From positions 9,734,001 through 9,798,000 of the forward strand of contig OZ176053.1 in the NCBI GenBank assembly GCA_964247055.1: a stretch of DNA of 64,000 nucleotides. Direction: 5' to 3'. A program made the translations under genes and the position numbers. This DNA comes from Paragordius varius. Taxonomy: Eukaryota > Nematomorpha. The notes under the pieces were generated by a model that was not told where the DNA came from, made no database searches, and saw only the letters and a program-made list of their open reading frames with translations. Shown here in pieces: positions 14,201-22,800 of the stretch. The stretch's first letter is position 1. Each line of letters begins with the position of its first letter.

Positions 14201-17200
14201 GCGCTAAGAAATGAACAAGCGCCAATACCTAAATCAAGTACCGCGACAACTTTTACATTTGGACCAGCGGCAAGACATTCTTTCCAAGGTTCTCTCTACA
14301 CAAAGGGTAGAAGTAATTATTCTGAACAATGTAATGGTATAACAAAAACCAATCAAATATTGACCCCTCATTCTAATATTAGTCATAATGGGAAAACATC
14401 TCAACAAGACGTAAATGTTTTGGAAAAAAATGTTAGGGTGTGTAATGCATATATGTGTGGATATGGAATTCCAATTGTTTTGTGTTGCATTGCACTCATA
14501 CTAAACTCCAACAATTACGGGGTGATTGGTCAAAAATAGTAATTATATTTTTAGCCTTTTTCTATTTTCAACTTTAAATTTGTATAATATGCATATTTAC
14601 AGTAAAAATTGAAATTATACGGAAACCTAAAAATATAAAGACAAATGTTATTTTCCAAAAGACAACCATACTTTTCAAAGCTTTATTTTTAGAAAAAAAC
14701 TCATTGTTTTAAATTTCAAGGTATAAAATTTATATGTTTATTGGTTACACAATCAGTTATATATTTTACTATTGTAAATATATAATTTACATGAGAAAAT
14801 TTAGGTTTATAAAAGTATGGTTGTCTTTTAGAAAAAAAGTATTTGTCTTTATATGTTTACTTTTTGTCCGTATGATTTCAGTTTTTACTGTAATATATAG
14901 CTGTTTCCTGGTATGGGATATAAGTCTCTGGGCCTTTTACCTCCCTTCAAGTCTACTCCTCATTTTGAATGCCTTGTATTTCATAATGATTGTATGTTAC
15001 ACGACCATTGACACGAATATGTACCGTAAAAAGTTACGATTGTACCATACGACGGGAAATGCGTCACAAAAAGCAGTAATTAAACTCAATGGTAATTTAC
15101 ATCAATCCCATACTATGTGTCCATTACTAAATCACAGTCATAATATGTCAGAAGATACGTCGAATTTCATACAAAGGTACGATGACGTGGATGAAAATTA
15201 TTCCAATAACGATTATAAAAACTTTTCACCCCATGTTCGTTTATCATCACCGCCACCACACTGTGTAACATCAGTAATGTGTAAAAGACTTCATGCAAGG
15301 AATAATTTAGGAATGCCAATTGGAAATTGTAATATTGTGCATCATCCGTTAGATTATTGTAATAAACAGCAAAAACATTTATCGAACAAAATGTATTGCG
15401 GTAATCATATATATCCATATAATAACCCAGAAATCTTTTGTGCATCATGTCAAAAGTGTCTACACCATAAACAACCAAACTATGGGGAAAGACAATTAGC
15501 ACGACGCTATAAAACTTACCTTTTCACCAGGACTGCGAAATTGAATTACGCTAACAACATTGTAAATACCACAAATAATTTTAATGGTATAGGGAAAATA
15601 TTTATTCCTAAACCATTGTACAATCATATAAGGCATGGATTTAAACAGTATTGGATTGAACGAAACATGAGGACACAACGTTGGGTTGAAAAGATTGCAG
15701 CTGGTACGAGGTATAACGTTCATTATTCAAAGGGATCCACCAAAGGACATGTTCATAAAAGGTTTGGGGTTAATAACAAAATTTACGGGACCAATTATAA
15801 TAACAGCAATAAAATACACCATAAAAAATATGAATATAATCCATATTTACGACAACATCGAACATCAAATTATTTGAAGCGGCCTGTGTTTGTGGGTAGA
15901 GACCAGGTTACAGATGACGTGGCAAATTCCAGTGTTAAAGCCACCATAAGTAGTCGTGATGATGTAATTTATCAAAAATGTCATTTTGTCAACAATCATC
16001 AAGAAGCTGAAACAGTTAACCCCGAAAAAGGCCATATAAACGGCGGCGTGATTTACAGTAAATTTAATTATTCAAAAGATGAGCCATCATTCATACCAAT
16101 CTCTAGTCATGCACATTGTAAATCAAATGCCTCTAGTCATATCAATATAAATAAAATATCTGGTTTTATACTTAGGCTTGATCAACATAAATCTACCCGT
16201 AACTTAGTTAAATTTCATTTGTTTGTTCTAGTCACAGTTATTATTTTATGGTGGTTAGCAATTAGCTCTATTCCATCTTACAATTCTACAGCCACCAATA
16301 AAAAGTTTTATGATGAGTCATCGGATTCTCGAAATGTTAATCCTTACAATAACTTTTGGGAATTTGATAATGCAAATAGAGTTGATAGCAAACGTCCAAA
16401 TTTATACCAAGACCATGAGCATTTAGTATCACAATGGCTGTTAAAACAGAAGCAAGGGAACAAAGTGCAAGAAGCTATAAATTTTATAAGATATTATTTA
16501 TACAACTCCCCAAACACAAACAATTTACTTTCATCACCCACAAAATATATTACATCAAATTGGAATGGTTATAATCGCAAACCAATGATGATGAATGCCG
16601 AAACACAAGCTCTCAATGCCGTCTCCACGAGAGAAAATGCATATGCTCTTTGTTTCACAGCATTGTCTATTGTCATAAGTTTATCTCTCCTGTTTTATCA
16701 TTTGGTATCAAGGCCTGACATAATTGCTAGTTTTAAGCAGTATTTCACCCCTAACGAACAACAAATTTTAATAATTAAAGATGAAACAGATCCATGTCTA
16801 AACTATCAATATGTTAAAATTTCTGAAAACCATTTTCCACATCCTGACCAAAACTGCAGCTCGAACCACCGAAACCGAGTAATATCTAAAAATGGCACAT
16901 TAAAATCTCAAAAATCTGAAAGAAATAGTATTATGGACGAATCCCAATTGTATGCCGATGTTAAACTTATTTATGAATCAAATTCCGGCAGACGTAGTGA
17001 GAAAAATCATTATAGAATTCCTAACAAATCAGTTCATACAAAACTAATGCAATCCTTAAATTCAGTTTCTCAAGCTATAATAAAAAACGGTACAGTTTCC
17101 CATCAAAACTCCTCTTTGCATCGCAATAATGCTAATAAGGCAGTTTCTATTAATATACCCTTAATTGAAATTAAAGATAGAGACCTTAAAAATAATAATG

Positions 17201-17250
17201 CCACAGGTAATATAGATTGGATTTACCCAGAAAACCGTGTTTCAAATTAA
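3405..17250 (+). CDS. ADGRA: Adhesion G-protein-coupled receptor, ADGRA (GPR124/GPR125) class, 16 exons, 5' end missing
   Basis: Surface receptor of adhesion GPCR group III. Exons: 3405-3476, 4902-4973, 5779-5850, 6041-6204, 6278-7392, 7736-7927, 8134-8228, 8648-8889, 9590-9804, 10218-10695, 11050-11154, 11264-11364, 11505-11743, 11829-12248, 13786-14528, 14882-17250. Every junction is GT-AG and phase-consistent. Domain order LRR, LRR-CT, Ig, HRM, GAIN, GPS, 7TM is diagnostic of ADGRA; other adhesion classes lack the LRR-Ig-HRM order. Matches to vertebrate ADGRA2/3 from memory run through the Ig strand (PSQNQILFVHD), HRM, GAIN (NGLSCVLHH), TM3 (CQIVGILSHF) and TM4-TM5 (GYGIPIV, LVWDISLWAFYLP). 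Family members act in Wnt7/Reck and planar-polarity signalling; that role is not shown here. Odd: huge insertions in intracellular loops 2 and 3 and extracellular loop 3, degenerate GPS, no ETTV C-terminus. Signal peptide and first LRR are not in the model. Confidence 0.9.
3992..4107. mobile_element. MITE, CAGTAGCGTATGG family, copy 1
   Basis: Termini CAGTAGCGTATGG and CCATACGTTACTG, flanked by TA on both sides. CAGT ends with a TA duplication indicate a Tc1/mariner-superfamily transposase in trans. 116 bp, non-coding, in an ADGRA intron. Confidence 0.8.
4307..4394. mobile_element. MITE, CAGTAGCGTATGG family, copy 2
   Basis: Left end CAGTAGCATATGG, right end a degenerate CATACGCTAAGG, TA on both sides. 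88 bp and internally shortened relative to the other copies. Confidence 0.65.
4902..4973 (+). CDS. ADGRA: ADGRA exon: leucine-rich repeat (LRR3)
   Basis: Exactly 72 nt between 'atttta-g' and 'gtaagt', same phase as the previous LRR exon. Reads DLSRNQLYAINSKMFLGL then PKLQRL, matching the third ADGRA LRR (DLTNNRIGCL..). The good donor GTAAGT and the exact repeat length make this secure although it is too short for ORF finding. Confidence 0.87.
5442..5480. mobile_element. MITE, CAGTAGCGTATGG family, solo end
   Basis: One terminus CAGTAGCGTATGG with TA before it and the family's following bases 'ttaaaaacaacaa'. No partner terminus is visible downstream; probably a deleted copy. Confidence 0.55.
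5779..5850 (+). CDS. ADGRA: ADGRA exon: last leucine-rich repeat (LRR4)
   Basis: Exactly 72 nt after 'tattatag' and before 'gtaatt', same phase again. Reads NLAENSFIYVKERTVEVM then AALRW, aligning with the last ADGRA LRR (NLSGNLFSSLSQGTFDYL). The repeat is degenerate in its middle (no AF.GL), as expected for a capping repeat. Confidence 0.83.
6041..6204 (+). CDS. ADGRA: ADGRA exon: LRR C-terminal cysteine cap
   Basis: Begins after 'gtttttacag' and ends at GTGG|gtaaaa. It reads MVCDCKLRWILTW, then NLVCGPF and finally KKKELKC. This is the LRR-CT pattern CxCxxxWxxxW...C...LxC and aligns with ADGRA3 LLCDCNILWMHRWV. The next intron is only 73 nt (6205-6277). Confidence 0.87.
6278..7392 (+). CDS. 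ADGRA: ADGRA exon: Ig-like domain and hormone-receptor motif
   Basis: 371 codons from 'gcttttag' to AAA|gtaact. It begins DWPMNPDTLVMNPSQNQILF, continuous with LRR-CT. The Ig-like domain has a first Cys in FIVTCTY, a Trp in QLDWFHT and a second Cys in NGVWGCRARQ, with a longer strand C-E region than in vertebrates. The hormone-receptor motif follows: KGSFVWPVSL, IMCPYSL, then FRQCLINGTWANV and DTQCSY. An insertion of about 40 residues separates the second and third HRM cysteines. Many N-x-S/T sequons mark it as extracellular. Any start codon assigned inside this open frame would be spurious: the true upstream exon is 6041-6204. Confidence 0.9.
7736..7927 (+). CDS. ADGRA: ADGRA exon: start of GAIN subdomain A
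   Basis: 64 codons, phase 0 at both ends, after 'aattattag' and before 'gtatgc'. Contains TLDVIFIVNLLEKYL and VETKSSLDIM. This aligns with the ADGRA3 segment DVIFVAEMIEKF..KELGDVM. Helical, matching GAIN subdomain A. Confidence 0.82.
8134..8228 (+). CDS. ADGRA: ADGRA exon: GAIN subdomain A, helix
   Basis: 95 nt after 'atattatag', ending TCAAA|gtaatg. Reads GETVINIINAIFNMPSKLLW then DAQMRRDSTSK, aligning with ADGRA3 VDIASNIMLADERVLWLAQREAK. The Leu-Trp...Ala-Gln-x-Arg signature is kept. Confidence 0.8.
8648..8889 (+). CDS. ADGRA: ADGRA exon: GAIN domain, conserved GLxC block
   Basis: Starts after 'gaaaaatag' and ends AAAG|gtatca. Key blocks: TIDTANIIVQTIQV, then KFNGLSCVLHHG and TPNLTATFK. 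The FNGLSC block corresponds to FTGMTC/YSGLTC, a characteristic ADGRA GAIN element, and PNLTATFK to the following NVS/LALKN strand. Confidence 0.84.
9167..9463. mobile_element. hAT-type MITE in an ADGRA intron
   Basis: The left end CAGTGGCTCCCAAAAGCG and right end GGTTGGGAACCACTA are inverse to each other. CAGTGGTTCCCAA is a classical hAT terminal sequence. Near the left end (9202-9217) is a run of 16 G, exceptional in this AT-rich sequence, and a GGGGCGCATAAAT motif lies inside the right half. Non-coding. Confidence 0.65.
9590..9804 (+). CDS. ADGRA: ADGRA exon: GAIN domain, divergent middle part
   Basis: Acceptor 'ttgaagcag', donor AATAAG|gtaaat, phases 1 and 0. Encodes 71 residues with an acidic start (DLDEVYSLMNTY). 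It is poorly conserved, as expected for the variable linker before the GAIN beta-sandwich. Supported mainly by phase agreement and position. Confidence 0.7.
10218..10695 (+). CDS. ADGRA: ADGRA exon: GAIN subdomain B strands
   Basis: Starts after 'attttag' as QALMYFNIPAITISSE, aligned with ADGRA VEASIQLPPSLF. It continues LMIKIIIIKRPNML (compare LQLIAFRNGKLF) and ends KPVLTSPVVSIS (compare RRTVVTPVILTK). Donor TTGG|gtatat, phase 1. It also holds a basic stretch of about 40 residues absent from vertebrate relatives. Confidence 0.8.
11050..11154 (+). CDS. ADGRA: ADGRA exon: GAIN strand before GPS
   Basis: 105 nt between 'tctttccag' and TTTTG|gtatta, phase 1 on both sides. Reads ENFDEDTVSFNLTTRPF then NDKPLNF. 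Aligns with the VNVTLRRI..ADAVAARW strand of vertebrate ADGRA. The 109-nt downstream intron contains an (AT)n tract at about 11220-11251, shortly before its acceptor. Confidence 0.78.
11220..11251. repeat. (AT)n microsatellite in the intron before the GPS exon
   Basis: Sixteen or so AT units, ending 12 nt before the acceptor at 11263, i.e. in the place of the polypyrimidine tract. Other (AT)n tracts: about 27802-27825, 31661-31688, 33455-33479, 36711-36732, 39824-39868, 48174-48203. Confidence 0.85.
11264..11364 (+). CDS. ADGRA: ADGRA exon: GPS motif, degenerate
   Basis: Acceptor 'ttatacag', donor TTACAG|gttaaa. Reads DENYWSDQACKLIDYTDK then MCTLSCQTTKNIALLQ. The W..(D)xxC....C.C....xALL spacing is a GPCR proteolysis site. 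The cleavage tripeptide (usually HL/HM followed by T) is TTK here, so autoproteolysis is not expected. Vertebrate ADGRA members also have non-consensus sites. Confidence 0.86.
11505..11743 (+). CDS. ADGRA: ADGRA exon: linker and transmembrane helix 1
   Basis: Starts with GAT after 'catttatag' (phase 0) and ends AATGG|gtactt (phase 2). A hydrophilic linker of about 55 residues, longer than in vertebrates, leads to WYTYLGGALLFLALTLLSVI, the first membrane helix. Confidence 0.82.
11829..12248 (+). CDS. ADGRA: ADGRA exon: transmembrane helices 2 and 3
   Basis: Starts after 'tattttag'. TM2: MHCYINFWINLVIGLVLYLF, then GIGFF. A loop of about 85 residues between TM2 and TM3 replaces the usual short one. 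TM3: SCQIVGILSHFCSLCILIWM, aligning with ADGRA CQAVGIxLHYSxLxTxLWxG and holding the conserved TM3 cysteine. I end the exon at ACGAA|gttatt, a weak donor, because reading on reaches a stop and the joined product ITKTIYSNIQS aligns with TARNIYKQVTK. Confidence 0.8.
12467..13567 (-). mobile_element. mariner DNA transposon, dead, in an ADGRA intron
   Basis: Termini GGTGTAATCATAAGTTTTTA...CCGG and CCGG..AACTTATGACTACACC are inverse repeats of mariner type. On the minus strand fragments of a mariner transposase are readable near 12916-13122: QRHEKKSFLRRIV followed by PGQAIPSPMPNS (compare QRQKRKSFLHRIV..WVDPGQPSTSTPKPN). The frame is broken by stops and frameshifts in several places and the catalytic DDD motif cannot be read through, so it is inactive. 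About 1.1 kb; same family as 26119-27246. Confidence 0.88.
13786..14528 (+). CDS. ADGRA: ADGRA exon: enlarged intracellular loop 2 and transmembrane helix 4
   Basis: Begins after 'attacag' as TIYSNIQSVRLSHG, continuous with TM3. About 215 residues of N/Q/S/H-rich, low-complexity cytoplasmic sequence follow, then TM4: AYMCGYGIPIVLCCIALI and NSNNYG (compare FYLIGGGIPIIVCGITA..NYG). Vertebrate ADGRA loop 2 is only about 30 residues. Donor GATTG|gtcaaa, phase 1. The loop contains an Asn run coded by AAC/AAT at about 14034-14055. Confidence 0.86.
14882..17250 (+). CDS. ADGRA: ADGRA last exon: TM5, giant loop 3, TM6, long loop, TM7 and cytoplasmic tail
   Basis: Acceptor 'gatttcag' at 14881; the frame upstream of it is intron. 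TM5 CFLVWDISLWAFYLPSSLLL (from 14902). Intracellular loop 3 of about 400 residues (15003-16200), rich in His, Asn, Tyr, Lys and Cys. TM6 NLVKFHLFVLVTVIILWWLA (about 16200-16272). Extracellular loop 3 of about 120 residues. TM7 AYALCFTALSIVISLSLLFY (about 16636-16711), then a tail of about 180 residues. The protein ends PENRVSN, so the C-terminal ETTV PDZ ligand of vertebrate ADGRA2/3 is absent. Confidence 0.88.
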
Positions 17251-19767
17251 ATGAAATTATTTAATGATTTTGTTCAACGCCAAAATTGTGCAATAAATAT
17301 ATTCTGTAAAATGATTAAACAATAATGGTGCGTTATTTTGAATATTGAACTACACCTATTTTTACCCACATATTTGATACTGGCTTTATTGTATGTGAAG
17401 AAATTGTACAAATTTACATTTATACATATACCTATAAATAGAATTTAATACAGGGTTTTTTTTAAATTTCATTATATTGTTCTCCATTATTACAGGTAAT
17501 TATTACGGTTTTTTTTCGAATCAAAACATATCTGATTTTATATAAATAATAAATTATAAATAGTTAGTCCCTAACAACTTATTTTATTGCTTTGAGTTAC
17601 ATTTATATGTTAACGTTGGGAAAACCCCTTTATGGTTTTATACCATAATAATAAAATAAAAAATAAGAAATTTATTTCTAGTTCGAGGTATTATTTTGAT
17701 GGGTGCCATGTTTGCGTTTTCTTCTTGCATTGATATTGCGATTCAAAGAAATCAGTGATTGTCCCCCGTGATTCATAGCCACTAAAAGGCATTATGTAAT
17801 TAATTAGCATAAACAATTCATAAACTTTAGTGGTACAATAAATTAAACCATATAAGACAGTTATCATTTTGAAAACATGGATTTTTGAATGTGTAATATG
17901 TTTTACAATATTTTTTCTATGTTACAATTATAAATAAAAACGAAAATACTTACCATTAAAATTTTATTAAATCAAATATTTGACTGTTAAAATAGCTTAT
18001 GCGTTAGAGTTCCCAATTTTCCCTGTGCCCCTTATCAATGATCGTTATGTTTTTTAGCATACAAAATTCCCCGCTTTATATTTTTCCACACTCTTCAGGA
18101 TGGGTACTGACTTACCTTTTAACTTTATTTTTATTAAACGAATTGTTAAATAAGGTCAAAATTAGGGTTACTAAATATATTGGTCGAAAATTGATCTCTG
18201 TAAGAACAACTTTTCGGTTGGTCCATTGATAAATAAATTATATTTCCATTTGGTTGTTCCTATGTATAGCAACACACACGTAGGTTTTTAGATTTTAAAG
18301 CAGGAGTGTTGATAATTTTTGGTTTTTATTTATGTTGAGTCCAGATAGATCTTCTAAACAATTGTAAATTTTTGAAAATCCAATTTTTTGTTTTTTTAAA
18401 CATTTTAGGAACAATTTTGTGTACCGAAAAAAGGGTGTTGGACATCCCTGTTTTGAGGGATAATGAATATTATATAAGCATTGTGAAAAAATGTTTTGAA
18501 GAGCGTAGAAATGCGAATGTCTATTCAATAAATTTACTCAAATAAATTTTTGAGGTCATGCGTATTTAATTAATAACAAAGTGTGACAAAAACCAAGGAA
18601 AGCTTTATCTTGTTTTAGAATACAAATAAAAGCAATCTTTTCATAACTACTAATCCATCACTTTCGTTAAAATAATATTATTCTATTAAGGTTTTATTAG
18701 TTTGAAAATCGATGGTGATTTCTAGATTTGAGTTATTATTAAAATCTTTTTTAGAACCTTGTGCCCAATAAACAGAAATGACCCCTTATTAATATCAAAT
18801 TAAAGTGTATGGATGCGTTGATTTTTTTAAAATTAGTAAAATGCTCATTTTTATAAAATCAGTATGTTAGGGTGCACAAAAATTTTAAATTGTTCTGCCA
18901 TACAATATTTTAAGACTAAACTTAACCTCTTTTTTGGGACAACGGCTCAGGCTCATTTCCAGAGAATACAATACATAATCTATGTTAAGTCGATTTTCAG
19001 CGGCTGTTGCATTTTAGCTTTCACTAGTTATTACATCATTATAATTTAGTAATCTTTTTTTTATCAATTTACAAATTCGCCATATATGAAGTGTAAACAA
19101 TGTCAGAGTCAAATGTAAAAATTTATTTGACATCAATTCCTATTTCACTATTCGTTTAACATTGTAGTAAGGGACAATAAAAGAGTATACCCTACTCGGG
19201 GTCTTTTTGGTTTTTCTATTTTACCTTATTTATTTTGTAACATGTGGTAATATTTTGCGAGGGGTTAAGACCTTTAACTCATCCACTGATAAATATTTTT
19301 TAGTAGCATTCTTGTATTAACAGAATTTATTAATTAAGATATTTCGAATATACCTGTGTTACTTTGCCCCCAGTTATGATGCAATATTGAAAATAATTGA
19401 ATGATTAGAAAACAAAGGTTGATAAAAATCATAAATGCTGAATGAGGTAGGCTGGAATAAGTAATTTGTTTAAAAGCGCAAGTTGTTATGATTTGGAAAC
19501 AAAAAATGAACTCTTTCTACTTATCATTTTTCTATCGATATAGTTTTAAAATTAAGCACGTATATCTATAAATATATAGTGGCGATTTATTATTATATTT
19601 CAATTATAAAAATATATCGTATAAAAATAAATCTGATTAGATATATATTTGTGTTCTAAATTATTTTTATGCACAAATAAATAAATATTTTATCCAAAAC
19701 CGTTATGAAAGTCGATAAAATTGCATAGTTTGGTAATGTATGAAACAATACTATAATAGTATAAAAA
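17251..19767. other. Intergenic, between two convergent genes
   Basis: The ADGRA gene ends at 17250 and the SPSB gene ends on the opposite strand at 19768. AATAAA-like polyadenylation motifs occur on both strands, but AT-richness makes them uninformative. Bases about 18395-18450 end in GGTGTTGGACATCCCTG, inverse of a hAT end, so a hAT fragment is present. No other gene was recognised. Confidence 0.6.
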
Positions 19768-19895
19768 TTATGCAAAAATATATTCCATAAGTGTGGTGGG
19801 AAGGTGAAATTGATGGACATGTTTGAAATAGAATATGTTTTGAGCATTTTTTCGGATAATGTATCGACACAAACTTTTGAGCGAAAGTGTTGGAT
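19768..19895 (-). CDS. SPSB: SPSB exon 2: SOCS box and stop
   Basis: Found by reading past the SPRY donor for a SOCS box. Acceptor 'tttttgtctag' on the minus strand, phase 1. It reads DPTLSLKSLCRYIIRKNAQN, later HLPTTLMEYIFA, then stop TAA (19768-19770). The BC-box is SLKSLCRYI (LxxxC present) and the end LPTTLMEYIFA matches LPLPASLKAYLLY of vertebrate SPSB. A Cullin-5 box LPLP is only partly kept (HLPT). Confidence 0.88.
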
Positions 19896-22800
19896 CTAGA
19901 CAAAAAAATTATTAGTATAATGATTCATCAACTAATCCAACCAATAGTTTGATAAATCCCTATTTTGGGTAAAATTATTGAACCAACAAAAAATGCAAAA
20001 TATTCTTGTTTGTTCAAACTCGTTTAAATTTTTCGTTAATATATTTTATGATATAATATAATATGCATCCTTAAAACTTGACACCTAAGGAAATATACTA
20101 AATATCGTTTTACACTATATAATAAGGAAAAACCATTAACCACAATGCGTAAATTGCAAAGGACCTACCAGCGATTCTATATAGCCTACTAAAAGATTAG
20201 CTTAACTCGCGGCAAGTTGTTAAATAACAAACCAAATTTCTTCAAACCCAAATTTATACGAAAGGGCAAATAGCATTAGAACAAAATTATAAATGGGTTT
20301 ATGAAAAAAGATTGGGAACTAGTGGTTAAGGATAATGTGAAAAAGTATGTATAAAAATAGGTAGTTTGGTAACAATCATAAAAAAATATAATTGATATAT
20401 TTTAAAAGCAGTATTTAGCGAGATGCAAGATTAATTTACCACAGTGTACACAAAAAATATCATGATGAAAATATATTCCGATAGAAAAATGTATCATAAA
20501 TCCTATGCTTTTGATTTTGGGGCTTACGAGGAATCAAGAAAGTTCTTTACACTTTATGATAAGTGCTCCATACCAGAAAATGGCGAAGTTTGAAAACATT
20601 TTATGTAATAAAATTTAAATTAATGCTTAATTTCAAAATATCACTAACATATATCATAAACCACTTATAAAAACCAATATTCCCAAAAAAATTCCGAAAG
20701 TCCCAAATTTTTTTGCTTTTCTAAAACGGGCTAGTTCTTTTAAAATAAACGCGAAAACGCCGGGATAGTGCGACAAAATTTTTAGTATATGCTAAATTTT
20801 GACACTAAAAAATATTATTTAAAAATGCATACTTTTTACAAAAATTTAATTTTTTGCAAAATTTTGTTGATGCATATTCATTTTTTTAGGCATATTGAAA
20901 ACGATATATTAGGTTTTATAAAAACACTTTTTCTATAAAATTTGATGATGCTGAAATTTCTAACACCTCAAAATTTTGATTAAAATATCCGTTTATCCAT
21001 AAGTCAAATTTAAATTGTGTATATAAAAATTCACTAAATTTAGTAAAAGAACCTTCCTATTATTTTGAGGTGAAAGAAGTGATTAGCATAATCAAATATA
21101 TAGAAAAAGTCTTTTTATATCTAAAAGCGTTTTTATATCGTTTACCGGCCTAAAAATAGTAGGAAGTATTCAACAAAATTTTTCGAAAAATTAAATATTA
21201 CTAAAAGTATAAATTTTTTAAAAATATTTTTTTGGAAACAAAATTTAGCATATATTTAAAATTTTTATCGGACAATCCCGGCATTTTTGCGTTTATTTTA
21301 AAAGAACTAGCCCGTTTTAAAAGAGAAAAAAATATGGGACTTTAGCCCACATTTTTTGAAAATATTGTTTTGCTTTTTATAAGTAGTTATTGTATATTTT
21401 AGTGATGAAGCATTTAGCAGCTTTTATCAAAAAAAATATTACAAAAAATGTACTCAAATTTCGCCATTTTCTCATATGGAGCAACCACAAAAGTGTTAAT
21501 ATTACTTATATCACTCGTAAGGGCCAAATCCAAAAGCACCATGATAAACCTGATACATTTTTATATCAAAATATATTTATTTTATCAAGATATTTATTCA
21601 TGAAGCCCGATTTTTACACTGTGTGTAATGTGATAATTATTCCGCTTCAAAACATTTTTTCCTCTATTAAAACAATGCTTTATTTTTTTTATTATATGGT
21701 GTCTTAAAATCAACCAATAATTTTATAATTTAAAAAAGAGTGTATACCTTCAAAGCCATTTACATATTCCAATCCTATTTCACAATGACCCCACACCGCA
21801 CTTGCTATGGGATATAGTGTATTTTGTTGTTCGGTTATTTTTTGGTCATAAACTTCACTATTTGCTTGATCTTTGGTTTTAAAACTTTTTAATTTTGATG
21901 ATCTGAATGCATGTCCCCAATACTGCCCAGAAAAATAAAAACCTAATGTACCATTAAACATGTCAAGCACCATGTAAAAAGAATCAGGAATTTCTTTTCG
22001 CCCATGAATAGGCATGGATTTCTTTTCTGAGATCAATAATTCTTCACCCGTTTTCATAGGGAAATAGTCTAATGCGGGATTGATATATTTTGAAAAAATC
22101 ACATTATGATATTCATTTGATGAGGATGATAGAGAGGTATGCGTTAAATAAATGTAAAATTTTCTCTTTTCAATTTTTTGGGGCAATGAAACATTGGTAG
22201 AAACGTTTGTTCTTTCAGGGTGTTCATGAGAAGTTTGATTAGTTCTTTCTCGAGAGAACGCTTCGAGCCCATCTCTGCACTCTATAGTACAATTATGACT
22301 ACTATCACATCCTGTATCATGATTGAGTTCAAGCGTATTTATATCAAGGCCCCAAGAATTCGAATCACTTCCTACCAATGGTTGATATCCGCGAACCTTA
22401 TAGGGAAAATATGATGGTTTTTGCTCAGATTTGGGGACATTAGGTATTTCCTCCGGTTCACTTTCTATGGCGTGTGAAAGGACCCAGTTTAATCCATTCG
22501 TCACTCCAATGATAGGATGAGTGCCACGATGGTTTTTGGGCCATGTAATTTTCCATATATGAAGACCCCTAGTTACTCCGTGAGCCCCTCTAATGGCATC
22601 AGTCGTGAGGGCTATTGGTTTTCGTTTTGCGATACTCTCACAATTTTTCATTATTTCACTATGTGATGACTGACTGCAATCATGTATTAAATAAAAATTG
22701 TCAGATTTTACTGTATCACTCCATTTACCCAAACTTTGGTAGGAGTTAGAGCAATTTTTGAGCCTCAGATATTGTAAATCGATTAAATAATTGAAATACT

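Noticed and set aside
15167-15723. Minus-strand open frames of 75 and 111 codons within the ADGRA last exon.
   Set aside because: Shadows of the plus-strand coding exon.
6202-17250. Assignment of the GPCR to the CELSR/flamingo class.
   Set aside because: Some GAIN and TM4 residues fit CELSR, but the LRR, LRR-CT, Ig, HRM order and TM3/TM5 sequence fit ADGRA and exclude CELSR.
17678-17781. Minus-strand exon candidate reading MNHGGQSLISLNRNINARRK to a TAG, with acceptor 'ccttttag' and the right phase to follow SPSB exon 1.
   Set aside because: The true SOCS-box exon was found at 19768-19895 and carries its own stop; this candidate has no SOCS motif and no other gene to join.
21390-21707. 105-codon plus-strand frame opposite the SPSB intron.
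   Set aside because: It is the right arm of foldback copy A plus flank; the left arm contains its inverse.
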